Assembly (NCBI GenBank): GCA_039931435.1
Contig: JBDTRY010000006.1
Coordinates: 1-49,737 of the forward strand
Direction of reading: 5' to 3'
From: JBDTRY01 sp039931435
Lineage (GTDB): Bacteria > Acidobacteriota > Thermoanaerobaculia > Gp7-AA8
Length of the DNA stretch: 49,737 nucleotides
Position numbers and translations under genes: made by a program. The notes under the pieces were generated by a model. The model ran no database searches and was not told the DNA's origin. It was given only the letters and a program-made list of their open reading frames with translations. Positions within the stretch are counted from its first letter, which is position 1, and each line of letters opens with the position of its first letter. Below are positions 8,739 through 16,896 of this stretch, piece by piece.

Positions 8739-10025
8739 TCACACATCGTGCTCACGCCTGATGACCGCACCGAGTGGATTCAGCCGCTCCTCGATCCGCT
8801 CGTATCCCCGATCGATCTGATGAATGCTGTGAATGATGCTCTCACCCTTGGCACAAAGCGCAGCCAGCAGCAGAGCCATCCCGGCACGAATATCCGGGCT
8901 GGAAATCTCGGCGCCATAGAGGTGACTTCCTCCGACGATGATGGCGCGATGTGGATCGCAAAGGATGATTCTCGCTCCCATGTTGATCAGCTTGTCGGTG
9001 AAGAACAATCGGGACTCAAACATTTTCTCGAAAATCATGGCCGTGCCCTCCGCCTGTGTGGCCACGACGATCATGATCGAGAGAAGATCGGCCGGAAAGA
9101 GCGGCCAGGGACCATCGTCGATCTTCGGGACCGCTGAACCGACGTCGTAGCGGACCCGCAACTCCTGAGAGCCCGGGACACGGATGTTCCGCCCTTCCAC
9201 TTTCATCTCCACGCCCAGCTTGGCAAACATCAGCCTCACCGCGTACATGTGTTCGGGCACAGCCTCTTCGATGAGCAGCTCCCCGCCGGTAATCGCCGCC
9301 AGACCGATGTAGGAACCGACCTCGATGTGGTCGCTGGGAATGGAGAACTCGCCGCCGTGGAGATCGGTCACTCCGCGGATCTTCAGACTATTCGTGGCGA
9401 TGCCCTCGATCTGGCCGCCGAGGGTGTTGATGAATCTGCACAGGTCCTGAACGTGAGGTTCGGCAGCGGCGTTGTAGATGACGGTTTCCCCCTCGGCGAG
9501 CGCGGCGGCCATGATGGCGTTCTCCGTGGCGGTCACGGATGCTTCGTCGAGGAACATCTTCGTGCCGCGCAGATTGCGGGCGCTCATTCGATAGGCGTAG
9601 GCGGAAACTTCGATCTGGGCGCCGAGAGATTCCAGCGCCAGCAGGTGGGTATCAATTCTGCGCCGTCCGATGGCGTCCCCGCCCGGTTTGCTGATTGTGG
9701 CCGATCCGCAGCGGGCCAGAAGCGGTCCGGCCAGAAGGATCGAGGCGCGGATTCTCGTGGATAGCGCCGGATCGGGTTCCGGCGAACATTCGCCTTTGGC
9801 GTGCAGCCGCACCACGTTTCGTTCGATGCGCTCCACGCTGACCCCCATGCCCTCGAGAATCTGCAGCATGATCCGCACGTCCTGGATATCCGGCAGATTG
9901 CGAAGTGTCACCGGCTCATCAGTGAGCAGGCAGGCGGCGAGGATGGGAAGTGCGGCATTCTTGTTACCGCCCGGCCTGATGGTTCCTTCCAGCCTCCGAC
10001 CACCCTCAACGATAAAACGTTCCAT
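8739..10025 (-). CDS. murA: UDP-N-acetylglucosamine 1-carboxyvinyltransferase with Asp in place of catalytic Cys
   Basis: First committed step of peptidoglycan synthesis: transfers enolpyruvate from PEP to UDP-GlcNAc. It has the inside-out alpha/beta barrel signature motifs (PGGNKNAALPILAA, RIRASILLAGPLLAR, VTATENAIMAAALAEG) and 428 residues, a normal length. The key loop reads KPGGDAIGRRRID, with Asp117 (codon GAC) where E. coli has Cys115. That Cys is the residue alkylated by fosfomycin, and Asp at this position is known to give a working, fosfomycin-insensitive enzyme (for example in Mycobacterium and Chlamydia). The ATG at 10025 is chosen because AAGGAG lies 8 bases upstream; the frame is open 30 bases further. 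It heads the murA-folP-cdaA-cdaR-glmM run. Confidence 0.96.
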   Translation of the reverse strand: MERFIVEGGRRLEGTIRPGGNKNAALPILAACLLTDEPVTLRNLPDIQDVRIMLQILEGMGVSVERIERNVVRLHAKGECSPEPDPALSTRIRASILLAGPLLARCGSATISKPGGDAIGRRRIDTHLLALESLGAQIEVSAYAYRMSARNLRGTKMFLDEASVTATENAIMAAALAEGETVIYNAAAEPHVQDLCRFINTLGGQIEGIATNSLKIRGVTDLHGGEFSIPSDHIEVGSYIGLAAITGGELLIEEAVPEHMYAVRLMFAKLGVEMKVEGRNIRVPGSQELRVRYDVGSAVPKIDDGPWPLFPADLLSIMIVVATQAEGTAMIFEKMFESRLFFTDKLINMGARIILCDPHRAIIVGGSHLYGAEISSPDIRAGMALLLAALCAKGESIIHSIHQIDRGYERIEERLNPLGAVIRREHDV

Positions 10026-10177
10026 CCGGTCGCTCCTTATGCTGCGGTGGAGCATTCTATATCGACGATTCCGGTCGCTCTTCGACCGGCAGTCATCTGC
10101 CGATCAGGCGCACTTCTTTCGGTCTCCTTCCCGATTTTCTTGTCATCTCGATCGCACTGCTCTATGTTGAATCAGTG

Positions 10178-10384
10178 ATGCGAACGGTTCTGACGGTGGA
10201 TGGTATGACATGCCCGAACTGCGTTCGCACCCTGACTCGCGCTCTGGAGGAAGTTTCCGGCGTATCCAGAGCGGATGTCTCCCTGGAGACCTTCGCAGCA
10301 ACGGTCGAGCACGCTCCCGAGGCCACAGTGGCCAGGCTGATCTCCACCATCGAAGAGGAGGGCTACAGCGCCACGGCCGGGTAG
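10178..10384 (+). CDS. Small heavy-metal-associated (HMA) domain protein, CopZ-like
   Basis: A 68-residue free-standing ferredoxin-like HMA domain that probably binds Cu(I) or another soft metal. It carries VDGMTCPNC with the metal-binding CxxC at residues 12 and 15, and ends IEEEGYSATAG, matching the conserved loop of copper chaperones. A GTG one codon upstream could also serve as start. No copper ATPase or metal regulator is adjacent. It diverges from murA and lies 15 bases before the YycJ-type gene. Metal identity and partner are not deducible here. Confidence 0.85.
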   Translation: MRTVLTVDGMTCPNCVRTLTRALEEVSGVSRADVSLETFAATVEHAPEATVARLISTIEEEGYSATAG

Positions 10385-10399
10385 CCGCGGGCCCTCATC

Positions 10400-11224
10400 A
10401 TGTTCGTCGCCCCTCTCGGATCGGGAAGCGCCGGAAACTCGTACTACTTCGAGTCTGAAGGGACTTCCATCCTCGTGGACGCCGGTTTCGGCCCTCGCGA
10501 GACGGCCCGCCGTCTCGACGCCCTGGGTGTGAACTTCGAAAACCTCGACGCACTGGTCATCACTCACGAACATTCCGACCACATCCGCGGCGCCGCTCCC
10601 ATCGCCCGGGCTCTGGGCATTCCGGTGTACCTGACAGCCGGCACATTGCGGGCTTCCAACATCGATCCACTGGAAGTGCCGACGGTGAAGTTTCGCAACA
10701 ACACCAGCTTTCGGATCGGAGAGTTGCAGATCCACGCCTGCCGGACCATTCACGACGCCGCCGATCCCTCCTGCTTCGTCGTTGAAGACGGACTGGGTAC
10801 GCGCGTGGGCGTGGCCAGCGACCTGGGCGTCGTCGATAACGCCGTCCTCGCTCACCTCTCGAAGTGCGACGGTCTTTTCTTCGAGAGTAATCACGATCTT
10901 GATCTGCTTCGGACCGGGACGTATCCCTGGGGTTTAAAGCGCCGCATCATGTCCCGGTACGGGCATCTTTCCAACGACGACTCGATGTCGGCGCTGAAGC
11001 GGATGATTGGAAGCGAATCGAAGACTGTCTGTCTCATTCACCTCTCGGAAAAGAATAATCACGAATCCATCGTCCGGTCGATGGCCGAAAGTGTGATCGC
11101 GGAGACCGGGGCCGGGATCGACCTGCAGATTGCCAGACAGAGCGGGCCGCTTCCCTTGCTGGCCGTCGTCCGCAGCGGTCCTCCTCCACCAAAACCCCTG
11201 AGAGTGCAACTGAGCCTTTTCTGA
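10400..11224 (+). CDS. MBL-fold nuclease, YycJ/WalJ family, with C-terminal clamp-binding motif
   Basis: A metallo-beta-lactamase-fold hydrolase of the YycJ (WalJ/VicX) type, predicted to be a DNA exonuclease. It opens with MFVAPLGSGSAGNSYYF, typical of the family, and has the metal site THEHSDH (His56, His58, Asp60, His61), a later His in TIHDAADP, an Asp in SDLG, and GHLSN near residue 192. Length 274 is usual. The last five residues are QLSLF, a perfect match to the bacterial sliding-clamp consensus QL(S/D)LF, placed at the extreme C terminus after a proline-rich linker (PPPPKP). This suggests recruitment to the replication clamp. The family has been linked to mutation avoidance in Bacillus. 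The clamp interaction is inference. Confidence 0.88.
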   Translation: MFVAPLGSGSAGNSYYFESEGTSILVDAGFGPRETARRLDALGVNFENLDALVITHEHSDHIRGAAPIARALGIPVYLTAGTLRASNIDPLEVPTVKFRNNTSFRIGELQIHACRTIHDAADPSCFVVEDGLGTRVGVASDLGVVDNAVLAHLSKCDGLFFESNHDLDLLRTGTYPWGLKRRIMSRYGHLSNDDSMSALKRMIGSESKTVCLIHLSEKNNHESIVRSMAESVIAETGAGIDLQIARQSGPLPLLAVVRSGPPPPKPLRVQLSLF

Positions 11225-11262
11225 TCAATGAGGCCTGCAACAACGTTTTGTTTTCCGGCCGG

Positions 11263-11430
11263 CTAGTGGCGTGTAAACGATGAATCGGTACCAGATCGCG
11301 CAGCGATCGGCGAGGAGGGCTAGACGCGCCGACGCAGGCATAGCGGCTCCTATGCTGAGGAGGCGCAACAACGCTCACGGCGTCGAGACCAAGTCAGGTG
11401 GTACCAATTTTGTCCAATACACGCCACTAG
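11263..11430. mobile_element. MITE-like element with 13-bp perfect terminal inverted repeats
   Basis: A 168-bp non-coding element between the YycJ-type gene and purS. Its ends are exact inverted copies: CTAGTGGCGTGTA at 11263-11275 and TACACGCCACTAG at 11418-11430. The similarity extends imperfectly to about 32 bases per end through a shared GGTACCA. The outermost CTAG could itself be a 4-bp target duplication, which would leave 9-bp inverted ends. There is no transposase frame inside. A small internal palindrome (catag...ctatg) lies near 11339. It looks like a non-autonomous element moved by a transposase elsewhere in the genome. Confidence 0.7.
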
Positions 11431-11466
11431 TCCCCCCAATAAATTGACGGAAGCAAGGAGTCCTCT

Positions 11467-11712
11467 TTGAAGGCCACAGTGACCGTGGAATTGAAATCAG
11501 CAGTTCTCGATCCGCAGGGAAAGGCCATCGAGCACTCGCTGCACGCTCTCGGTTTCAACGGCGTGGAAGATGTTCGCGTGGGCAAACTGTTCCGCATAAC
11601 GTTGCATGAGAACGGCTCCCGAGAAGAAATCGAGACCCAGCTCCGGGAAATGTGCGAAAAGCTCCTCGCCAACCCTGTGGTGGAGAACTTCTCTTACACA
11701 TTCCACGATTAG
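11467..11712 (+). CDS. purS: Phosphoribosylformylglycinamidine synthase subunit PurS
   Basis: Small subunit of the three-part FGAM synthase (PurS, PurQ, PurL) of purine synthesis; it bridges the glutaminase and the synthetase. The 81 residues contain the family pattern TVELKSAVLDPQGKAIEHSL, LGFNGVEDVRVGKLF and the C-terminal NPVVENFSYTF. The start is TTG, supported by GGAG six bases upstream; there is no in-frame ATG near the family start. The next gene's frame overlaps its 3' end. purQ follows after one intervening gene, and purL is not in the window. Confidence 0.94.
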   Translation: MKATVTVELKSAVLDPQGKAIEHSLHALGFNGVEDVRVGKLFRITLHENGSREEIETQLREMCEKLLANPVVENFSYTFHD

Positions 11713-12802
11713 CCTGCTGCTCCTGCTCGGCTCGTTCCAGGCGTTCGGGCAGGCGCCCTCCAGCCCACTTCAGCTCTCCCGCGTACCCGGACACGACAAA
11801 CGCATCGTTTCCCGCTGGTCGATAAGGGCCAGTCCTCGGGCCATGGCCTTTGCCTCGGACGGAACGCTGTACGTCGGTTTTGCCGACCGGCAATCCGTTG
11901 CGGCCATCGACGTGCGTACAGGAGTAGTGACCAGGGAAGTGATCCTCGATCATCCCGAAATCGCCTCGACGAAAGAGCTGGTCACGATGCGCCTGGACGC
12001 AGTGCATAACAGGCTGGTCATCGCCAACGGATCAGACGAGAGCGTAACGATTCTGTCGTTGCCCGATCTGGCCGTGGTTCGGGAAATCGCCATCGAAGGC
12101 GAGGCCATCACGGACGCCTTGCCCGACCCTGCCGGGCGCTATCTCTACGTCCTGGGACGGAGAGTTCACGTCTATGACTTCGAGGGCAATCGTGAATTGC
12201 GAACGCTTCCCCCGTTGGATCCGATGGCCATGGCCGCAACCAGCACCGGATCGGTGCTGGCTGTGGCCAGCAGCGAGGATTTCGGCAACACCCGGGCCAC
12301 GGTCGTCTCGCTCTACGAGACCACGACACTTCAGCAGGTTTCCCGCGATCCTCTGCAGACCGACCGGGAGATCAGGTCGCTCCTGTTCGCGGCGGATGAC
12401 CGCTCCCTCGTGGCTGTAGCCAGCGACTGGTTTGGGGAAAAACCGATCGCGCAGACCGCGCCGAAGGAGGATGGCCGGAAGCTCGCCAGCGGCAAAGCCA
12501 TGCGCGTACAAATCGAATTCGGCGATCTGGTCAGCAGCGATCATGTCTGCCTGCCGGACCGCAGCGGGCCACAGATCGTGATCCCCAGCGCAAAGTCGTC
12601 ACTACTATTTCTGGCTGAGTCGCGATGCAGCGTAGGAGCGACGTTCAACGCTTCGAGGAGGAACGTCACCTTTGCATCGCTCTACGGAGTGAGCGCATAT
12701 GCCCTGGCACTCGAGCCCGGCGGAAGCAGTTTGTTCGTGACGGACCGCGGCGGCTTTATCACGCAGTTCCGCCTTCCCGAGCCGCAACCGCGGAAAAACT
12801 GA
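11606..12802 (+). CDS. Secreted beta-propeller-like protein
   Basis: Unrecognised family. After a long basic N region comes a hydrophobic stretch (TISLLLLLGSFQAFGQA, about residues 34-50) that looks like a signal peptide with cleavage after AFG or GQA. The mature part has repeated short strands typical of YVTN/WD-type propellers (GTLYVGFADRQSVAAIDV, RYLYVLGRRVHVYDF, DGTLYV-like turns), roughly one per 45 residues. The only ATG lies inside purS in another frame (107-base overlap); a non-ATG start nearer the purS stop is possible, so the N terminus is uncertain. Sandwiched between purS and purQ, which does not itself imply a purine role. Confidence 0.65.
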   Translation: MRTAPEKKSRPSSGKCAKSSSPTLWWRTSLTHSTISLLLLLGSFQAFGQAPSSPLQLSRVPGHDKRIVSRWSIRASPRAMAFASDGTLYVGFADRQSVAAIDVRTGVVTREVILDHPEIASTKELVTMRLDAVHNRLVIANGSDESVTILSLPDLAVVREIAIEGEAITDALPDPAGRYLYVLGRRVHVYDFEGNRELRTLPPLDPMAMAATSTGSVLAVASSEDFGNTRATVVSLYETTTLQQVSRDPLQTDREIRSLLFAADDRSLVAVASDWFGEKPIAQTAPKEDGRKLASGKAMRVQIEFGDLVSSDHVCLPDRSGPQIVIPSAKSSLLFLAESRCSVGATFNASRRNVTFASLYGVSAYALALEPGGSSLFVTDRGGFITQFRLPEPQPRKN

Positions 12803-12852
12803 TTCACCGGCGCTAAAATGAATGAACCGAAAATGAGTGCACCGAACCTGCT

Positions 12853-13554
12853 ATGAAATTCGGAATCGTCGTTCTGCCCGGATCGAACTGCGACCACGAC
12901 GCCTTTCACGTCGCTGAGACGGTGCTCGGGGCGCAGACGGAGATGCTATGGCACAAGGACACTTCACTTCGCGGTGTGGACTGCGTGATCATCCCCGGCG
13001 GATTCGCTTACGGTGATTATCTCCGGGCTGGCGCCCTGGCGAAGTTCGCTCCGATCATGTCCGCCGTCCGCAGTCACGCCCTGTCCGGCGGCCTGGTTCT
13101 GGGAATCTGCAACGGCTTTCAGGTGCTCACGGAAGTCGGGCTCCTTCCCGGAGCGCTGATGCGCAACCAACACCTCCGATTCCTCTGTCGCGACGTTCTT
13201 TTACGCACCGAAAACAATTCCACTCCTTTCAGTTCAGAATTGGAGCAAGGAGAAATCCTGCGTCTGGCCATCGCTCACGGCGAGGGAAACTACTACGCCG
13301 ACGATGACGTTCTCGACGCCCTGGAGTCGAACGGCCAGGTGGTGTTCCGCTATTGTGATTCCGAGGGGCGGCTGACGACCGATGCCAATCCGAACGGGTC
13401 CAGCCGCAGTATCGCCGGAGTCTGCAATCGTGAACGCAACGTCCTGGGAATGATGCCCCACCCGGAGCGCTGCGCGGAACCTATACTCGGAAATGCAGAC
13501 GGCCTGAAAATCCTCCGCTCCATCGTCGCAGCGCAAACTGTCGCTCTGGCCTAG
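12853..13554 (+). CDS. purQ: Phosphoribosylformylglycinamidine synthase glutaminase subunit PurQ
   Basis: Class I glutamine amidotransferase that supplies ammonia to PurL in purine synthesis. The catalytic triad is visible: nucleophile Cys86 in LGICNGFQ, then His203 and Glu205 in MPHPERC. The N terminus MKFGIVVLPGSNCDHD and PGGFAYGDYLRAGA are diagnostic. Length 233 is normal for the PurQ of the three-subunit system. It starts 50 bases after the beta-propeller gene. It is followed by a repeat-rich gap, so purL must lie elsewhere. Confidence 0.96.
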   Translation: MKFGIVVLPGSNCDHDAFHVAETVLGAQTEMLWHKDTSLRGVDCVIIPGGFAYGDYLRAGALAKFAPIMSAVRSHALSGGLVLGICNGFQVLTEVGLLPGALMRNQHLRFLCRDVLLRTENNSTPFSSELEQGEILRLAIAHGEGNYYADDDVLDALESNGQVVFRYCDSEGRLTTDANPNGSSRSIAGVCNRERNVLGMMPHPERCAEPILGNADGLKILRSIVAAQTVALA

Positions 13555-13922
13555 TTCGGTCGACACGAGCGGGAGATCCTTCTCGCTTCGCGACAGGGAT
13601 GACAAGATCGTTGATTGGCATGGGCTTTTCATCAGGAGGCATCGAGCGAACCGTCTGTCATCCTGAGCGTCGAGCGAAGGATCTCTTCCACCTTCCCAGG
13701 TCAAAACAGCATGATTGCACCATTTTCGTTGAAGAGATCCTTTGGTCGCTGCGCTTCCTGAGGATGACACTCTCGGCATCTCGTTAAGAACTCTGGCGTG
13801 TCAGGAGAGCCTGAGAACGATCACCGTCGAAACCTGTTGCCCGCAGATCCCTCGCCCGTCGGGATACCCTGCTCTGTACATTCTTCTCACATCCAATACA
13901 ATCGCGGACCGGAGAGAACGAC
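13555..13922. repeat. Repeat-bearing intergenic gap with a 114-bp palindrome
   Basis: No gene seen. Positions 13656-13769 form a long imperfect hairpin: the left arm TGTCATCCTGAGCG...GAAGGATCTCTTC pairs with the right arm GAAGAGATCC...CTGAGGATGACA. A second, shorter copy of the same core lies at about 13570-13603. Both belong to the family at 1-51 and 45.4-45.9 kb. The last 50 bases hold a candidate promoter for the acetyl-CoA synthetase gene. Confidence 0.75.
13875..13902 (+). promoter_or_regulatory. Candidate sigma-70-type promoter for acs
   Basis: TGTACA (13875-13880) and TACAAT (13897-13902) are separated by 16 bases, giving a start near 13909 and a leader of about 14 bases before the acs ATG. 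The -35 box is a weak match, and GGAGAG lies between the -10 box and the start codon. Confidence 0.4.
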
Positions 13923-15905
13923 ATGGATGAACAGGTTTCGCAGACCATCGAAGCGCTCCTGAAAGAACAGCGCGAGTTCCCCCCCAGTGAACAGTTCACA
14001 GCGCAGGCGAACATCAGCGACCCCTCTATTTACGACGAGGCCGCGCGTGACCCGCAGGCTTTCTGGGAAGGCTGGGCCAACGAGCTGGCCTGGGAAACCA
14101 AATGGTCGAAAGTCCTGGACTGGGATCCGCCGTTCGCAAAATGGTTCGTAGGTGGCCGCCTCAACGCCTCCGTAAACTGCCTGGATCGTCACCTGGAGAC
14201 CCGCGGGAACAAGCTGGCACTGGTCTGGGAGGGCGAACCGGGCGACGAGCGCACCTTCACGTTTCGGGAGTTGCACGCCGAAGTTTCCCGCTGCGCAAAT
14301 GGTCTGAAGAAACTCGGAGTTCGCAAGGGCGACCTCGTGGCCATATACCTGCCTCTCATTCCCGAAGCGGTGATCTCCATGCTGGCCTGCGCCCGCATAG
14401 GGGCCATTCACTCCGTCGTTTTCGGAGGATTTTCGGCCGAGGCCCTGCGCGACAGGATCAACGACGCCGAAGCGAAAGTGCTCATCACCGCCACGGGAGG
14501 ATATCGGCGCGGATCAATCGTTCCGCTCAAAGCCCTCGCCGATCAGGCTGTAACTGAAACTCCCAGCATCCAGTCCGTCCTCGTGGTCATGCGCCGCTCC
14601 GCCTCCGCCGAGGCCGATGAAACCGTGAACATGACCGAGGGCCGCGATCAGTGGTACCACCGCGTGATGGAATCCGTGGAGGCCGAATGCCTCCCGGAGT
14701 ACGTCGACTCGGAACACACGCTGTACACCCTCTACACGTCGGGCACCACAGGCAAGCCCAAGGGCATCGTGCACACCACCGGCGGATATCTGACCGGCGT
14801 GTACGCCACAACGAAGTGGGTGTTCGATCTGAAGGAAAACGACGTCTTCTGGTGCACCGCGGACATCGGTTGGGTGACGGGACACTCCTACGTCGTCTAC
14901 GGGCCACTGGCGAACGGCGCCACCGTATTCATCTACGAGGGAGCGCCGGATTACCCGGACAAAGACCGCCTCTGGAGACTCGTCGAAAAATACAAGGTGA
15001 CGATCTTCTACACCGCTCCGACGGCCATCCGGGCTTTCATGAAATGGGGGCATCAGATCCCGCAGTCCCGCGATCTCTCCTCACTGCGCCTGCTCGGAAG
15101 CGTAGGAGAACCGATCAATCCGGAGGCCTGGGTCTGGTACCACAAATACATCGGGAACGAGCGTTGCCCGATCGTGGACACCTGGTGGCAGACAGAGACG
15201 GGAATGATCATGATCACGCCTCTTCCCGGAATCGTTCCCACGAAACCGGGATCCGCCACGCGTCCCTTCCCGGGAGTAAAAGCCGAGATTCTTACCGATG
15301 AAGGAAAGACAGTCGAAACAGGCGGTGGGTATCTCGCCCTGACCGCTCCCTGGCCGGCCATGCTTCGCGGGATCTTCAAGGATCCTGAGCGGTACAGGAG
15401 TCAGTACTGGTCGAAGTGGGATGGACTCTACTTCACCGGCGACGGTGCCAAGCGGGACGAGGACGGATATTTCTGGCTTCTCGGGCGAGTGGACGACGTC
15501 ATCAACGTTTCAGGTCATCGTATCGGCACGATGGAAGTGGAATCGGCCCTTGTCGATCACCAGTCCGTTGCCGAAGCCGCGGTCGTCGGATTCAATCACG
15601 AAATCAAAGGAACCGGCATCGCCGCTTTCGTGACCATCAAGGAGTCGAGCCGGGAAAGGCTGGAGAGTGCCGCGCCGGAGCTGGAAAAGGAATTGAAGGA
15701 GCATGTCGTTCAGAAGATCGGCGCAATCGCCAGACCGGACAAAGTTCTCTTCGCCGCCGATCTGCCCAAGACACGCAGTGGAAAAATCATGCGCCGTCTC
15801 CTGCGCGACGTCGCCGAAGGCCGCGTCCTCGGCGACGTGACAACGCTGGCAGATGCCAGAGTTGTCGAACTTCTCAAAAAGCGCTACGAAGAGCAGGAGG
15901 GATGA
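13923..15905 (+). CDS. acs: Acetyl-CoA synthetase (AMP-forming)
   Basis: Activates acetate to acetyl-CoA through acetyl-AMP. The 660-residue protein has the ANL-family P-loop YTSGTTGKPKGIVHTTGG, the WWQTETGM motif (adenine and acetate pocket with Trp), FTGDGAKRDEDGYFW, and near the C terminus TRSGKIMRRLLR, whose Lys621 corresponds to the acetylation-regulated lysine of Salmonella Acs. The N-terminal ACAS_N region (about residues 20-80) is present. ATG follows GGAGAG by 7 bases. The next gene is a FabG-like reductase 42 bases downstream, possibly co-transcribed. Confidence 0.97.
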   Translation: MDEQVSQTIEALLKEQREFPPSEQFTAQANISDPSIYDEAARDPQAFWEGWANELAWETKWSKVLDWDPPFAKWFVGGRLNASVNCLDRHLETRGNKLALVWEGEPGDERTFTFRELHAEVSRCANGLKKLGVRKGDLVAIYLPLIPEAVISMLACARIGAIHSVVFGGFSAEALRDRINDAEAKVLITATGGYRRGSIVPLKALADQAVTETPSIQSVLVVMRRSASAEADETVNMTEGRDQWYHRVMESVEAECLPEYVDSEHTLYTLYTSGTTGKPKGIVHTTGGYLTGVYATTKWVFDLKENDVFWCTADIGWVTGHSYVVYGPLANGATVFIYEGAPDYPDKDRLWRLVEKYKVTIFYTAPTAIRAFMKWGHQIPQSRDLSSLRLLGSVGEPINPEAWVWYHKYIGNERCPIVDTWWQTETGMIMITPLPGIVPTKPGSATRPFPGVKAEILTDEGKTVETGGGYLALTAPWPAMLRGIFKDPERYRSQYWSKWDGLYFTGDGAKRDEDGYFWLLGRVDDVINVSGHRIGTMEVESALVDHQSVAEAAVVGFNHEIKGTGIAAFVTIKESSRERLESAAPELEKELKEHVVQKIGAIARPDKVLFAADLPKTRSGKIMRRLLRDVAEGRVLGDVTTLADARVVELLKKRYEEQEG

Positions 15906-15947
15906 CGCGCTCGGCGATGAACCTACCGGCTAGGCGCTGATCAACAC

Positions 15948-16679
15948 ATGTCTCCAGTAGCACTCATCACAGGTGGAACCCGGGGAATCGGGCGGGCCAT
16001 CGTCGGCCGCCTTCATCACGACGGCTATACCGTTGCCTTCACCTACCTCAATTCCGCCGAGACGGCCAGGCAGATCGAAACCAGCGCGGGCGATTCCGCG
16101 AAGATGGTTGGCATCGAGGCGGACATCAGCGACAGTGCCAGGAGCGCCGCTGTCGTTGCCGAAGTCATGGAGCGCTTCGGATCGATCGACGTGCTGGTGA
16201 ACAACGCCGGCATCCGCCGTGATGTGCTGGCCTACGACATGTCGGACGAGCAGTGGAACGACGTTCTGCGGACGAATCTCGATGGAACCTTCTTCATGGT
16301 CCGGTCGGTCGTTCCCGTCATGTTGCGACAGCGGCGCGGGGTGATCGTGAACATCGCCTCACTCTCGGCGATGTTCGGAGTAGCCGGGCAGGCAAATTAC
16401 TCCGCGGCCAAAGGGGGCATGGTGGCCATGACGCGGTCCCTTTCACGAGAGCTTGCCAGGAGCGGAATCCGGGTGAACTGCGTGGCTCCCGGCCTCGTGG
16501 ACACGGATATGGTCACAAGTATGGACCCCGACGCGCGGCGAGAAATGATTCGCGCTGTTCCCATGCGACGGCTTGTCAAGCCGGCTGAAGTAGCGGCGGC
16601 TGTGGCATTCGTCGCCTCGGACGAAGCTTCGGCTATTACCGGACAGGTCATCAACGTCGACGCCGGAACATCCGCCTGA
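15948..16679 (+). CDS. Short-chain dehydrogenase, FabG/PhaB-like 3-oxoacyl reductase
   Basis: NAD(P)H-dependent reductase of the classical SDR family. The cofactor loop TGGTRGIG (residues 8-15), NNAG, and the catalytic Ser138-Tyr151-Lys155 with canonical spacing are intact, and it ends with the usual ITGQVINVDAG. Length 243 fits FabG or acetoacetyl-CoA reductase. The substrate cannot be fixed from sequence. It lies between acs and the NRPS-PKS gene, 42 and 218 bases away. The megasynthase has no ketoreductase domain, so a trans role is conceivable but unsupported. Confidence 0.88.
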   Translation: MSPVALITGGTRGIGRAIVGRLHHDGYTVAFTYLNSAETARQIETSAGDSAKMVGIEADISDSARSAAVVAEVMERFGSIDVLVNNAGIRRDVLAYDMSDEQWNDVLRTNLDGTFFMVRSVVPVMLRQRRGVIVNIASLSAMFGVAGQANYSAAKGGMVAMTRSLSRELARSGIRVNCVAPGLVDTDMVTSMDPDARREMIRAVPMRRLVKPAEVAAAVAFVASDEASAITGQVINVDAGTSA

Positions 16680-16709
16680 GCCGGACAGGGCCATAACCTC
16701 TGTATTCGC

Positions 16710-16819
16710 TACAATAGGGCGGATGTGCGGTCTTTCCTCTTCCGTGCGGTTTCCCCCGGCGATTGCCGTCGCGGGCAGATTCGCGCCCGGTTGCCAGCGT
16801 AGCCCCGCCGGACGGGGCT
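16710..16819 (+). promoter_or_regulatory. Structured leader region before the NRPS-PKS gene
   Basis: The 218-base gap before the synthase contains a TACAAT -10-like box (16710-16715) without a clear -35 box. Further down is a perfect 7-bp GC-rich hairpin AGCCCCG-CCGGA-CGGGGCT (16801-16819), not followed by a T run. If transcription starts near 16722 the leader is about 175 bases, long enough for attenuation, but no known riboswitch was recognised. Confidence 0.3.
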
Positions 16820-16896
16820 CGCCCGGCCATTCATCCAGTCCACGAAGCGCGGGAATGCCCCGCAGCTGAAGAGGCTTTCTCCAGGAAAGATCGTCC

